From Chloromonas sp. AAM2 (taxonomy: Eukaryota; Chlorophyta; Chlorophyceae; Chlamydomonadales; Chlamydomonadaceae), in the NCBI GenBank assembly GCA_004335635.1, contig QAXH01001745.1:26871-52244 (forward strand): DNA of 25,374 nt, written 5' to 3'. Below the pieces are notes generated by a model. That model was not told the DNA's origin and ran no database searches. It was given only the letters and a program-made list of their open reading frames with translations. Below are positions 9,540 to 21,500 of the stretch, in pieces (position 1 is the stretch's first letter; each line of letters starts with the position of its first letter). A program made the position numbers and the translations under genes.

Positions 9540-12500
9540 CTACAACACCGGCAGAACAAACCAAGTGTCAGCGACGCAACAAGGCAACCTTGCTTGGGAG
9601 CAACTCACAGTCAAACTTCCCTATCGCTGTTTGCAAACAGACGCACGGAGTACGCCTCTGCCTGCTTTTTGCCAAAAACCTTGATCGGGAACTGACTTTG
9701 CAACCAATCAAACCTTCGCATGCAGTCACAACAAGACACGCTCGCAATCCTGCACGTTAAACCGGCAAGGCAACGGCCAACCAGCCCGTAAGTTGGCTGG
9801 CCAGCAACAAACGCCAACAGTCTAATCTCCAACAACCTTGCATGCACAACATCAGGCACCCGAACACCTACGGAAGTGCGGATCCAACCGGCAAGACACG
9901 CAACTACATACAGGCCAGCCACCCGCACCAACAAGGTCTGCTGCCTATGTCAAAAGAACCGAATCATCTTACAAACTGCATCTGAAACTCGAGCACGTGT
10001 GGAAATGAATGTTCAGTCAGTGGCGAAACCATTTGTTCTACAAAAGTGAAACATTCCATCCCCCATCTTTTGACAGCTTTCCTGCTGTACATAGACAAAA
10101 GCCGCTACAAACAACCAGTCAGGCGCACCTCTTTGCGGCCTCTTCAGCGTCTAGCCAGCAGTGCACCAGGCCCACCAGCCCCGGCACTCCCTTGAGCTCG
10201 GTCTCGCCCAGATGGTCCCCACACACACCGGCAGACACCAAAGCATCTGCAAGCACAAGGAAGACCACGCGCCGAGGTAAGCATGCAGGCATACCAGCGT
10301 GGTCAAGCCGAATTAAGCACACAGGCACAAGAGCTTGATGAAACACACTGACCTGCGTGCCTGACCCGAGTAGCGACGGCTGTCCCTTAAGTACCTGCTG
10401 GAGCTTGGACAAGCCTCGGAAAGTGACTTCGCGTGTAAACAGCTGTTGTTGTGACTCAGCTGTCTGCTTGCATTTGTTTTAAGGTACGACCAAAGTCTGA
10501 CGTAGACAACCCTGCTATTAGACTGTGTGTGATCACAGTACGCGTACCAGCTAAGTCTCAGTACCCATCATATCCAGCTGACCAGATGACTCAGAACCCA
10601 CCATTCTTTTGCGTTGCATGCTTCCACGCCACTTCCGTTGCCAGGACCTGCCCTCTCTCACAGCGAGCCGCAACACGTGCAGCACGATTCATCACCTGCA
10701 CACGTGTTCCAGTGACTTGAGTGACTCGAGTGACTTGAGTGACTTGAGTGACTTGAGTGACTTGAGTGACTTGAGTGACTTGAGTTGCGAGACTGGCTTG
10801 AGGTTGAGGAAGACAGTGACAGAGAGGCAGAGAGAGAGACGAGCTTGTCACACCACGTCGGACCCTCCTCACATCAACTGGTGTCTTTCACGGCTGCGCA
10901 CTCGCAGCTGTTATTGTCCAGCCTTCGCAATGTCTCCTCTTCCGTCACTTGTGCAACAACATGCGCACTTGTGCGTGCAAACCTTACCTTGCCGCGGTAA
11001 TGGATCCTGCCAGTTTGCGTGTGCATACTGGCCAGCACTTTCCCGACATCGATGCCGATCTTCAGATGAATACCGGGGAGAAGCACACGTGCCGCCCGTG
11101 CGCTCTGAACCTTGGCATCGTGCTTGTCCTTTGCTATCTTGGCTTCAATGGCGACCATGTCGACATTGTACGTGGAAGCCTGCACACCAAAGCATCACCC
11201 TTGGCGCGATTTGAGACATGCAGCACAAGCTTGCTTAATAGTCAGGTCCTGCAAAGGACGTGCTGATCACTGTCGCAAGACATGCGTGTTACGAAAAGCC
11301 GCCGGCGTCCACTCGTACACATCGCTGTGCCACTATGTGTAAGCTCATGCCATGTCGTGAAAGCATCGATGTCACACGCTGGCTATGCCCCTGAATGCTG
11401 TTACTCTGCAGTTGCTGGTCTTATCATGCTGAGTGTCAATTGGAGCGTCAACCTGACAACAGGTTCTGGGTCTGGAAAAGAGCGACTGAGCCTACCTCTG
11501 CTTCAGCTCGTACCAACACGTCCAGGTCGAGTTTGAGGTCCTGCTGACTCATCCTTCTACTGCCGTCCATCATGCCTGTCAGGGATGTGCGTACGGCGGC
11601 TGACGAGCGCGACAGAGCCTCCGATAGGTATCGCACGACAGAGGGTCGCCGTCCTGCTGACGTTCGATTGGTTGCATCTTCGTGCGACTGATCCTGAGAA
11701 TCAATCTGCAGCCAAAACAGCATCCGTGCATGACCTGGTCAAACCAATAGCAAATTCTGTGCGCGGACTGCTGAGTGTGAGTCAGCCTTCAGACTGTCGA
11801 AAAAGAGGAGCACACAGTACCGTGTGGCTGGCCAACTGATTTGTGCAGCTTGTCCAAGTATCTGGCGAATATCAAACCGCGCGTGGGGAAAGCCCAACAA
11901 GTAGCCAGAGACACCAACCTGCGCGCTTCCTTCTTGCCGTAGCCTGTTCAGTCGCCCGGCCCGCGGTCGGTCGATCTTTGCCTGTCCGTCAATGGGAACC
12001 CTGAGAATTTGGACATCCGCAGGTGTGACCTCACAGGCGGACGTCATGGTTTCGTGAACCTGGGGAGCCCCTCGGAACGTATTCGAAAACCGTTTGCTCA
12101 AAACCTGCATTGGATAGAAGAACAGAGGTAGCCAGACGATTTGAATGATGCAGAGAACGTAGAATTAATGTTCCGTTAATCCAGAATGATCCTGCCATGC
12201 GCATGCCAGATGCAACTGCGATTATGCACCTTCAAAACTCGCATATGGCTCGCCAATTGCACAGCTGACCCTCCAGCACACAAACATAGCCGTACAGCCT
12301 TAGTACGGGTTTACGCGGTGCTGCAAATTGCATGGTACGGAACCTACCGTTGACAACCTGTCCAAAAGATTAGGCCCTCCAGAGGCCGATATGCTTGCCT
12401 CCGAGTCACGGCTGGTCACGGAAGGACCATCCGCTGGGAGACCACTGATGCTGCTTCGCATCAGTCGGCTTGCTTGCCTTCTAGGTAACTCACAGTCGCC

Positions 12501-15500
12501 ATCATTCTGAGGTATCCTCGATATGGTCTGCCGCCGATTATGGCTACCACTTATCGACTGTGAGCCGTCTCGCGCGGCACTTGCTGGTAACGAGGCATTC
12601 ACTTGCAGGCCGCTTGAGAAACTCCTGCTGAACGTGCCGTTCTGGCGTGCTGTGGGCAGCGGATCAATCTGCTCATAAACTGGGATTACGCCTTGCAGGT
12701 TTTCAAGCGCTGGGGGCGGACCGGAAGGTGGCGGGAGAGGTGCATTGTCGGGTAGCGGTTGGGGCGGTTTCAAGATGATCGTCGCCGTTTCCTGCGATTC
12801 CCGGAAATCCCGTGGCGGTGCGAAGCTAAGGACAGGCTGTATGCATTCTTGTTCCCGAGCGTTGCTCACGGGAGGCGGCTTGCCCATAAACCAACCTCCT
12901 GACAACCCGGGCTCGTCTGGATTGCTGCCGGGGTCCAACTGCCAATTGCAGTCGCGAGCACCCTGCTGCATGGTCGCATAACCTGGAGCAGACGTGTACG
13001 CAGTGGGGAATGCAGCGTTGAATGGTGAAGATATGTAAGGCAAGGGGTTGAACGCCACGAGATTGCTCGCGCTTGGTGCACCCGCCACGTGGCTGGGGTC
13101 CGTTGGCCGGGCCCATGGGGCGGGCTCTGCCTCCCCGCATGCGCACTCCTTGTGGGCTAGAAGCTCCTCCGGCCACACCTGCACGCAACAGGCAGACTTT
13201 CTTGGCACATCAAGGCGCATCCCGCCAGAAGGCCACTCCCCGACATCGCGTCGAGACACAAACCAGTGACCAGTGACCAGTGACCAGTGACCAGTGACCG
13301 CGGGGCATCTGCGCTCAGCATTGTCTGCAGATTGGCACCATGGGCTTGCCACGGCGTACCCTTCCCTTACAAGGCTGAAGAGATCCGTTGAGTCCTGGCA
13401 TACCCATCAAGCGGTACAACCTTTTTCTGCAGCTGTGAATTCCGTTCTGGGACCTTGAGCTGCTGAAAACACGTGTAGTTTTACAGGAAAGCCATCACAG
13501 GGCATCAAAGGTAATAGGCGACGAGATGTCACTGGGCCGAGCCATGCGCCTCACCTGCTGCTGCATGAGCTTGTGGCAGTTGACTGCCCAGCTGACGGCC
13601 TGAGCGGGGTGTTTGAAGGCGGCCAGGATCAACCCGTCCACCACCTCCACTGCGTACCCCTGTTGTCGGGTCAGCTCATGGATGCAGGTACTCTGTAGCA
13701 AATCAGCAATAAGAGAATGTTGACTTTGCGTGGCACTTGCCAGCCATTTGCATTTGGATGCAATCCGTTACAGGCAGCAGCTCGCAACGCTCATCGGCGA
13801 TAATGTTCTGGGCAGTGTGGCATCCGTGGTTGGCACACTGTCAGTCAGCCTACCAGCCAGCCGGAGACTGAGACAAGCCGACATCGTGAATGAAACATCT
13901 GCTTGAGTTCAGCTGCAATACGTCGACCATCCTTCTGGTCTTTCATCTCAGTTTGGCCCTCCGCTGGCCCTCCTTCCTGCTTATGCCTTTTCTCTTCGCT
14001 GCCCTGCCCGGCCTTCCCGTCGTGATTACCTGGTTGATTCAGATGCCACCAGCTAGGGTTCTGGGACGGGCACAATGTGTGGGGTTTCAATGTAAGGTAT
14101 CCATCAGAAACCGACTTTGCAACCAGTGCCTCACCTGCAGCGCTGTCATTGCCTTCCTGGCTTCAAACATGCATTTCTGTGATTGATGCTTTTAGAACGT
14201 ACAATTGAATCAGCGCCATACTTTGCAACCGGTGCCTCACCTGCAGCGCTGCCATTGCCCTCCTAGCTTCCACGGGGTATTCAGTGAGCAGGGATGAAGC
14301 GCCAACCACGTAGAGGAAGGAGATAGTCACGTTGCCTACTGGCGCAGCTATGGTGCCCAAGGCATGCTGCACATGGAGTGGAAACAAGCACGCACTTGCA
14401 TTTTGGCCCGACAGCCTCATGACAGCCTGATGACAGCCTCATGACAGTCTGATGACAGCCTCATGACAGTCTGATGACAGCCTCATGACAGCCTGATGAC
14501 AGGGTCGGTACCTCGAGGAGCAAGCCAAAGACTAACAGGAACAAGCTAACAGGAGCAAGCCAAAGACTAACAGGAACCTAGAAATACAGGTACCACCAGT
14601 AGCGGGGGATGTGCTATGAGCTGGGCTGCAGGCTGACGGCAGAATCCATCCCCAGAGCATGCATCTTGTCCCTGCTACACGCCGGTGGTAATTAGTTTTA
14701 TTACATATACCATTGATATTTACTATATTATTTGCTTTTTGGTATTAATTGGTGATTGTTTGGTGGTAAGTGATTGGTGGTGAGTCGATTCATCGGACAA
14801 AACAATGTGACCGCACACAAGGCTTAGGCGTAGACTGCATGGCGCACAAAAGCGGCACGCCGAGTATGACGTGCATACGCAGTGGTAAGCAAGGCGTAGT
14901 GGCGACGGAGGTCTATGACTAGCGTCAGGGTTTACCTGCACTGTGTTGCGTGTAGGTGCGAGCCATGCGAGCCGACCGGGAATGGCGCTAGGCACGGCCA
15001 TGTAGAGCGACAAGGGGACGTTCGGCTGGCTCTGCGATGCACTCTGTTTGAGTTTCGTCATGGCGAAGTCGCCAGCGTACACAACCAGGGCGTTGATGGG
15101 CTCGTTGATCTGAGGGTTGTTTCCACGGCGTGCGGGAGGCGCCTGCATGTCGATGCTCCTCCTGCGAACGAACGAGCGGTCGACAGCATGTAAGACACGT
15201 CAGAATTCAGATGTGATGCACGCGATATATATAGCTATAGATCATATCTACCAGTATGCCAAAGCGCGTCCTTGAACAACGTTTAGCCGGGGCTGTGGAA
15301 CATCGCAAACCAGGGGGGTCACTTTTGGGTGACCGGGGTCAGGACTGTGACCCAAACGCCTGTCATCGTTGCAATCCTGAGCACAAAACGTTCGTTTTGA
15401 AAAGGTGTCGGTATATTCTGTGCGGCTTACGAGTTCTGTCAATGTTCAGAGCGCACCTTGCAGACGAGATGTTGGTTGCAGTAGGCACGGCGCTGTTGAC

Positions 15501-18500
15501 AAGCTTGTCCACGTTTGCCACTGACTCGAGCAGCGTGTGCGGGAGGCGCGCGAACGCGTCCATGGAAAGCACTACGCCACCGCCAGGGGCTGCATCCGCC
15601 ACAGCTCGCGCCACGTCCATCGTCACACCGGAGTACACAGTCCTGCACGATTGGCCATGTGGTAAAAAGTCATGTAGAGATTAAAGAACCTATTGGCTAG
15701 GCAGTTTTGCAAATGTAGTACACACTCCTGCACGTTTGGCCAAGCGAGAGATAGTATTCAGTGATTTTGGCTGTGGGAAGCCTTGGGTGCGCCCGACATA
15801 CTCCCCAAGCTGGCTGGGCTAGGCAGGCTGGGTGGGAGTTCATCGGCGTGTCGGTTTCAAGTTCAAAATTGCATGCTGGCTGATTGGGGGCCTTGTTATC
15901 CAACCGCGCTTGTCACTATCTTCATCGATGTGACTTGCGAGGTGGTACACTAGCCAGGGAGGGTTGATGCCAAGGTATGGCAGTCTTGCAAGTTGCCAGC
16001 TAGTATTGTCGCAGCTTGCTACCATGCAAGAATTTGGCGATGCACAAAAGCTTGCATCCCTTGCCTCGCCCAAAGGCAAGCCCAACCCCAACCCCAAGCG
16101 CCAGCTGACCCTACCTGCCAGTTGCATTGTCGTAGGAAATGTCTGCCCGGGTCTCCACGCCTGTGTGAATCCCCATGCGCACACGAAACCCTCGGAAGAT
16201 GACACAAGTTAGGGCCTGAGGGCAGGACATGGATACGGCATGATTAGCATGGGGTGCACCGTCGGTTGCATTGGTTTGCGGTGGATCAGGACTCCGGACA
16301 CAAGTCTATGACACAGGGTGAGTTGAGCTAGGACCCAGGAGGCAGCGTCGGCTGGTAATTATATATTATATATTATTATATATTATATATTATATATTAT
16401 ATAATTATAATTATATAAAATTATATATATATATATATGCAGGTGCAGTGTTATTGGAGTGGCTCCTGGCCCGCACGGTCCGCGGTGCAGGCAGCAAAGA
16501 GGGTGCTTACCTTGCTGGTGGCGTTTTCCCTGACACGTGGCAGGCACGTGCCCAACTGCTTGCCCCACGTGGTTGCCTCGTTGGTCATGGACCCATGCGC
16601 CTGCAATTGTGGGAAGCAGCAAGCAACGGTCTTGTGATAAATGTGTATGAGAACCAGGATTGATTGATCTGTTGTATCAGGGAAGCCGTCAAAGGACATG
16701 GGACAGGATGTGTACCGCCCTGACCTACCCTGAGCAAGAAAGGAGAAGAAAGGCAGGAACAATGGCAGACACCAGGATGAGCCGTGACTGTCAGGGATAT
16801 GCCCAGTACTTGGTCTGGTGCGTCTGGTGCCAAGCTGCCTGCTTACAGGCGTGCTGGATATCGCTGACATGGCAGAATGGCAAAAGTAAGCTTGACAGTA
16901 CATGAACTTAGACCTACGCCCATACCGCCGAGGGCAAAAAAATAAAATACTGCAGAGGTTTTATGAATAAGTGAGAATATTCAGTTCCGTAGGTTCTGTA
17001 GTTGTGACATGCAGAACGCTGTTTTATTTGTTTTCAGATATTTAAGCCAGGCTCACCTGTTGGGAGGGGGGGTCTATGTCCGCCATATCTACTGTGGGCA
17101 AGATGGTGTTGCTGCCAAATGCCAGCATGTCACCGTTATCGTCATCATGACCACCTGCGCATGGGTCAGGGTGGCAAGGGCTGGTGGTGTCAAGCGTTCT
17201 GTTTTGTGGGGAGCGTGTGGTCAAGAGCTTGTCTGGCGCGATAAGATTAGAATGGAGTCGCTGGATTCCTTCCATACCTCTGGCTGTGATACAAAACCGG
17301 TTGGACACAGATAGCGGAATTCTGCAGCGGCTGCTAGTTTGATTCCTTGCATTTGTTCTGACTCAATCATCGGTCGGACAGCAGCCCCGCTCTCATCAGA
17401 ACTCGGAAGTCAACCTGAGCTGGGCTGCCTAGTGTTGCATACGAATTGTCCGGAGCTGTCCCCGACACTTGCATGAATCAACAATAATCAGCCATATTGC
17501 TGTTTTTTGAATGGTTTTTCTCACCTCCCCTGGTCATCCAACTGAGCGTGTTACTCAGCTTCTCCAAGTTTGTAACGGTTTTGAAAATCTTGCTCGACGC
17601 CAGCTGGTTCTGAAACGGCGGGGACTCGTGCATGGCTGCGTTCGGGCTGGAATGGATTGCGCCAAGAAACGGCATTCTGGGCATCATGCCTCTGCCTTTG
17701 GTCTCGATCTGGCCTGGCACGGCGGTTTCGTTATCTAACAGCACGTGCACAGGTCGGCCGTCCGGGTTGATCAGCAGTTGCGTGGGCCAAGTCGCCTCGA
17801 GTAGCGCGAGCTGAACGTCCATCGCAAAACGTACGGCGGCGGCGGGGTTGGGAAAAGCAAGAATGAAGGCATCCCCTTCCGTAGCGCTCTCGTACCTACG
17901 GATGAATACAGCAGTGGTAGAGGCGTTGGAGGGTTGCCGCGGCACGCGCGCGAGTGCCATCGATGCTCACCGCATCATGCTTAGAGTTACGACAGCAGTC
18001 TAGAGGCATGCATCGGCTTTGTCACTGCAACGGCTAACGACTTCTCAGTCAATCATCTAATCACTCACTCACTCACTCGCTCACTCCCAGGCTGCAGTGG
18101 ATCATTGATGAATTGCAAATACAGCAAATTCAAAGGCTGCTCACCACCTCCTATGATCAACTGTAAGCATCGAATGCCAGTATTGCTTACACCCTAGCAA
18201 CATCAACAGAAGAATAGAAACAAATCAGAGCTACAAGGTCTCTGCAAGTGTCTCACACTTGAGGCCTATGCTGCTTGCCCCATGCACTGTCTGATTCTAC
18301 ATACATACGTTGCTGTGTGTTGCTTACCCAATGTACTGCATGATTCCACCATGGCATGCACTGCCGTGTGTTGCTTACCCAATGCACTGCATGATTCCAC
18401 CATGGCATGCACTGCCGTGTGTTGCTTACCCAGTGTACTGCATGATTCCACCATGGCATGAACTGCCGTGTGTTGCTTACCCAATGCACTGCATGATTCC

Positions 18501-21500
18501 ACCATGGCATGAACTGCCGTGTGCTGCTTACCCGTTGTGCTTTGCCAGCAGCCCTCGGAAGGTCTGATCGTGTATTTGCATGCACTCGTCCATGACAACA
18601 GTAGGAAGCATCTCCCTGGAAGCGACAAGGGCAGTGGCACATTGGTTTCATTACCGTCCAACAACGCAACTGTTGACAACTGTTGTTGTTGTTGTTGTTG
18701 TTTACATGGCCTTCAGTCCGGGGAGGACTGCTCAGCAGGGGCAAGAGGGGAAGGAAAATAGCAACTGTTGACATGTGACGAAATGAACTGATTGCCATGC
18801 GACGGTAACATTAGTATTGGTATTGTGCACGAACAAAAGAAGCATGGGCTGGCTTTGAAGGCAATAGCAGTGCAAATGTGCAAACTTTGACTTCCGCCAG
18901 TTTGCTCAATTACGGTGCAGGCACCCTCCATAACATGCCAGCAGCAACTGTAAACCAAGCAACAACTGGTTACCACAAACTGGTGATCTTCCGCACGAAT
19001 CTAACATTCTTCAATATCAATGATCATCAGCATCATCAACCCAAGTAGGATTGTTACTACCAGTATCCACTACCAATCCACTATCATGTAGATAGAAAGT
19101 AACGGCACTTACCATAAACTGGTGCTGTTCTGCACATCAGACAGCAGCAGCGTCGTATCCGCTCCGATGCCTGGGGCATTATCAATCGACGCCCTTTGTT
19201 CGAACTGGAACTGTGCCATCTCATCTTCGTCATCCTCCTCCTCTGGTTTTACAGCATGCCCCCCAACTAAGCCCGCAAGCCACCCCTTCCACCCCCGCTG
19301 CTTGTCGCTTGATCCTGTGTTGTCAAAGTCGGTTGCCCGTGTTGCTGCTGCCCGCGTGGCGCCGCGAACGGAGGCAATAACGGCTGTGAGGATGAGTGAG
19401 ATGGCCATTAGGGCCACGCCGGAGGGGATGGCGACGGCGGCGATGACTTCGGGCTTGCTGAGCCCACTGCAGGCCTCTTCCTGCGGGCAGGAGTCTAAGG
19501 GTCAGTGCACGTGAGTGCCATTATAACCCATGCAGCCAAGGGGAACGTGAGTGGTGCCACCCATGTGGCGGACGCCCAGCGACAGCCTTAATTCGCTCAG
19601 AGGCACTGCTTTGCACGTAGATAGACAGGGTTGCATGAATTAAAAAGGGTTACACGGCCCAGAATGTCAGCATGCTGGGGGCCAGGGGATGGATGCGCAA
19701 TGACGTAATACGATCCGCTGCCCGGTGGTTGTGGTTGTGCCTACTGCCGTCGTACTGTATTGCTGTCCGTTTCTTACTGCCATCCATTGCCAAACTGCTG
19801 TCATCCATTGCCAAACTGCTGCCATCAATTGCCAAAGTGCTGCACCATATGGTCGCTGCCTGGTGCGCAATGCTAGCTGACAGGTGCTATAGCTGATGTC
19901 CAAGCACCACACACGCTGCACGTTGTTTCGAATCGCACCACTGCTGCTGCTGCCGTCGCACGGCAGGCAACACAGACACCATCCATCACTCCAGCCATGT
20001 GCTTGCTGTTGTGGTTGTGCCAGTGGCTGTCAACCTGCAGCCCAGCAATAGACATGCTGCACATTGTTTGCTATCCGTTGCTTGCTGCCGCCGCCTCCGC
20101 CTGGTGTTGGCACACTGTTGCATGTTTGCTGGTGCTCTGTGCACACTGCTGCTGGTTCTCATCACACTCAATGCCTCTCTGCTGCTGCTTGCTGCACGCT
20201 TCCCTGTCTGCTGTACGGTGGTACTACACACTGCCACCTGCTACACTATGTTGTCTTTGCCCCTGCCTGTGTCCCACTGCTGCTGCCGCTGCTGCTGCTG
20301 CTGTTGGTGCTGGTGCTGGTGCTGCTGATGCTAGATATGAAGACCCGAAAACGCCAGTTGTCTGCCACTGCCACAGGCTGCACATGTATCTGGTTTAAAA
20401 CCGACATTCAGGTTCGACATTCCCTGTGTGATTTGAGTGCGAATTTGTAAATGGTCTTGCTCTGCGCTCCGGCCATCGTATGCAGTAGTTCCTTCGCCGA
20501 TTGGCAGCTTATTTATGTCCCTATTGGGTGTTCACGGTCGCTGGGTCATGGCTGACCAAGGTCGCACCTCAACCGCTCAGTCCTAGCCGAAGCACCATGA
20601 CCTCTCCATGGGGCTTTCCAAGCAAGCTCAAGCCTCGCGACATCGAACACTCAGCTAGGAACAACGAAAGAAGCAGGTCATACTGCGGACTCGCGCTCTG
20701 AAAGGCTAGCTTTGGGCCCCTAGGCGCATTTCAAATTTTCACACAGGAATGTCGAACCTGACCTACTGTGACAGTCACACCATGCCGATGCTTGCTGCAT
20801 TGCTGTGCACTGCTTCTGCCTCTGCTGCTGGTACCATTGCTTCTGCCTGCTGAGCATCACATCTGCTTATCACTTCACACATGAAGGAAGCTGCGGCCTC
20901 CCTACGCTGCCCTGAAACTTGCTTCTGCTGACTGGAACGGCCACCATGGCTGCTCCATGCCACCAATGCTAGCCGGTGCTGGCTGCCATTGTTGCTTTAG
21001 CCGGTGCAGTGGTGAAGTTCACAGGCATTGCCTCCCAGTTGCCCTAGCCCACGATGAGCAGTCCTCCCCGGACGACTGGAAAAACGACACCTAGCATGCC
21101 AATCAGTGCTACAGCTCGTGATGCCACCGTTTTCATGCTGGCCAGCATGAAAGCAGTGCACAGTGCTGTTGTATGTGTGTATCAAGTCGCAAGTACGTGC
21201 CAGTACATGCAGCATTGTCTGCTGAGGTCCTATTTATCACCTGTACGCTCTCCAAAGCACATGGACCGAATGGGTCTTCAATGATGTTGCGAAGCTCCAA
21301 CTCCAGCACACTGCGTGTAAGAGAGCAAGGTGGTTAACGCTGATGCACATCACATGCTACGGACAAGCTGGAAGCTGCGGTCAGGCATTGCTTGCACGTC
21401 AAGCATTGCGTGGCTGTGTAGCAACATGGCTGCGACAAGGACCATTGGCCAAGGTGGAAAGGCAAACAAAGTGACAGACCCTGGCCTGTAGCCGCACCTG

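Noticed and set aside
18253..18798. Minus-strand ORFs with repeated MPWWNHAVHWVSNTRQ-like peptides
   Set aside because: They are the 51-bp intronic minisatellite read in frame. The real exon stops at 18532.
19997..20450. Cys/Leu-rich plus-strand ORFs
   Set aside because: They result from CTG/TGC low-complexity sequence in a cyclase intron.
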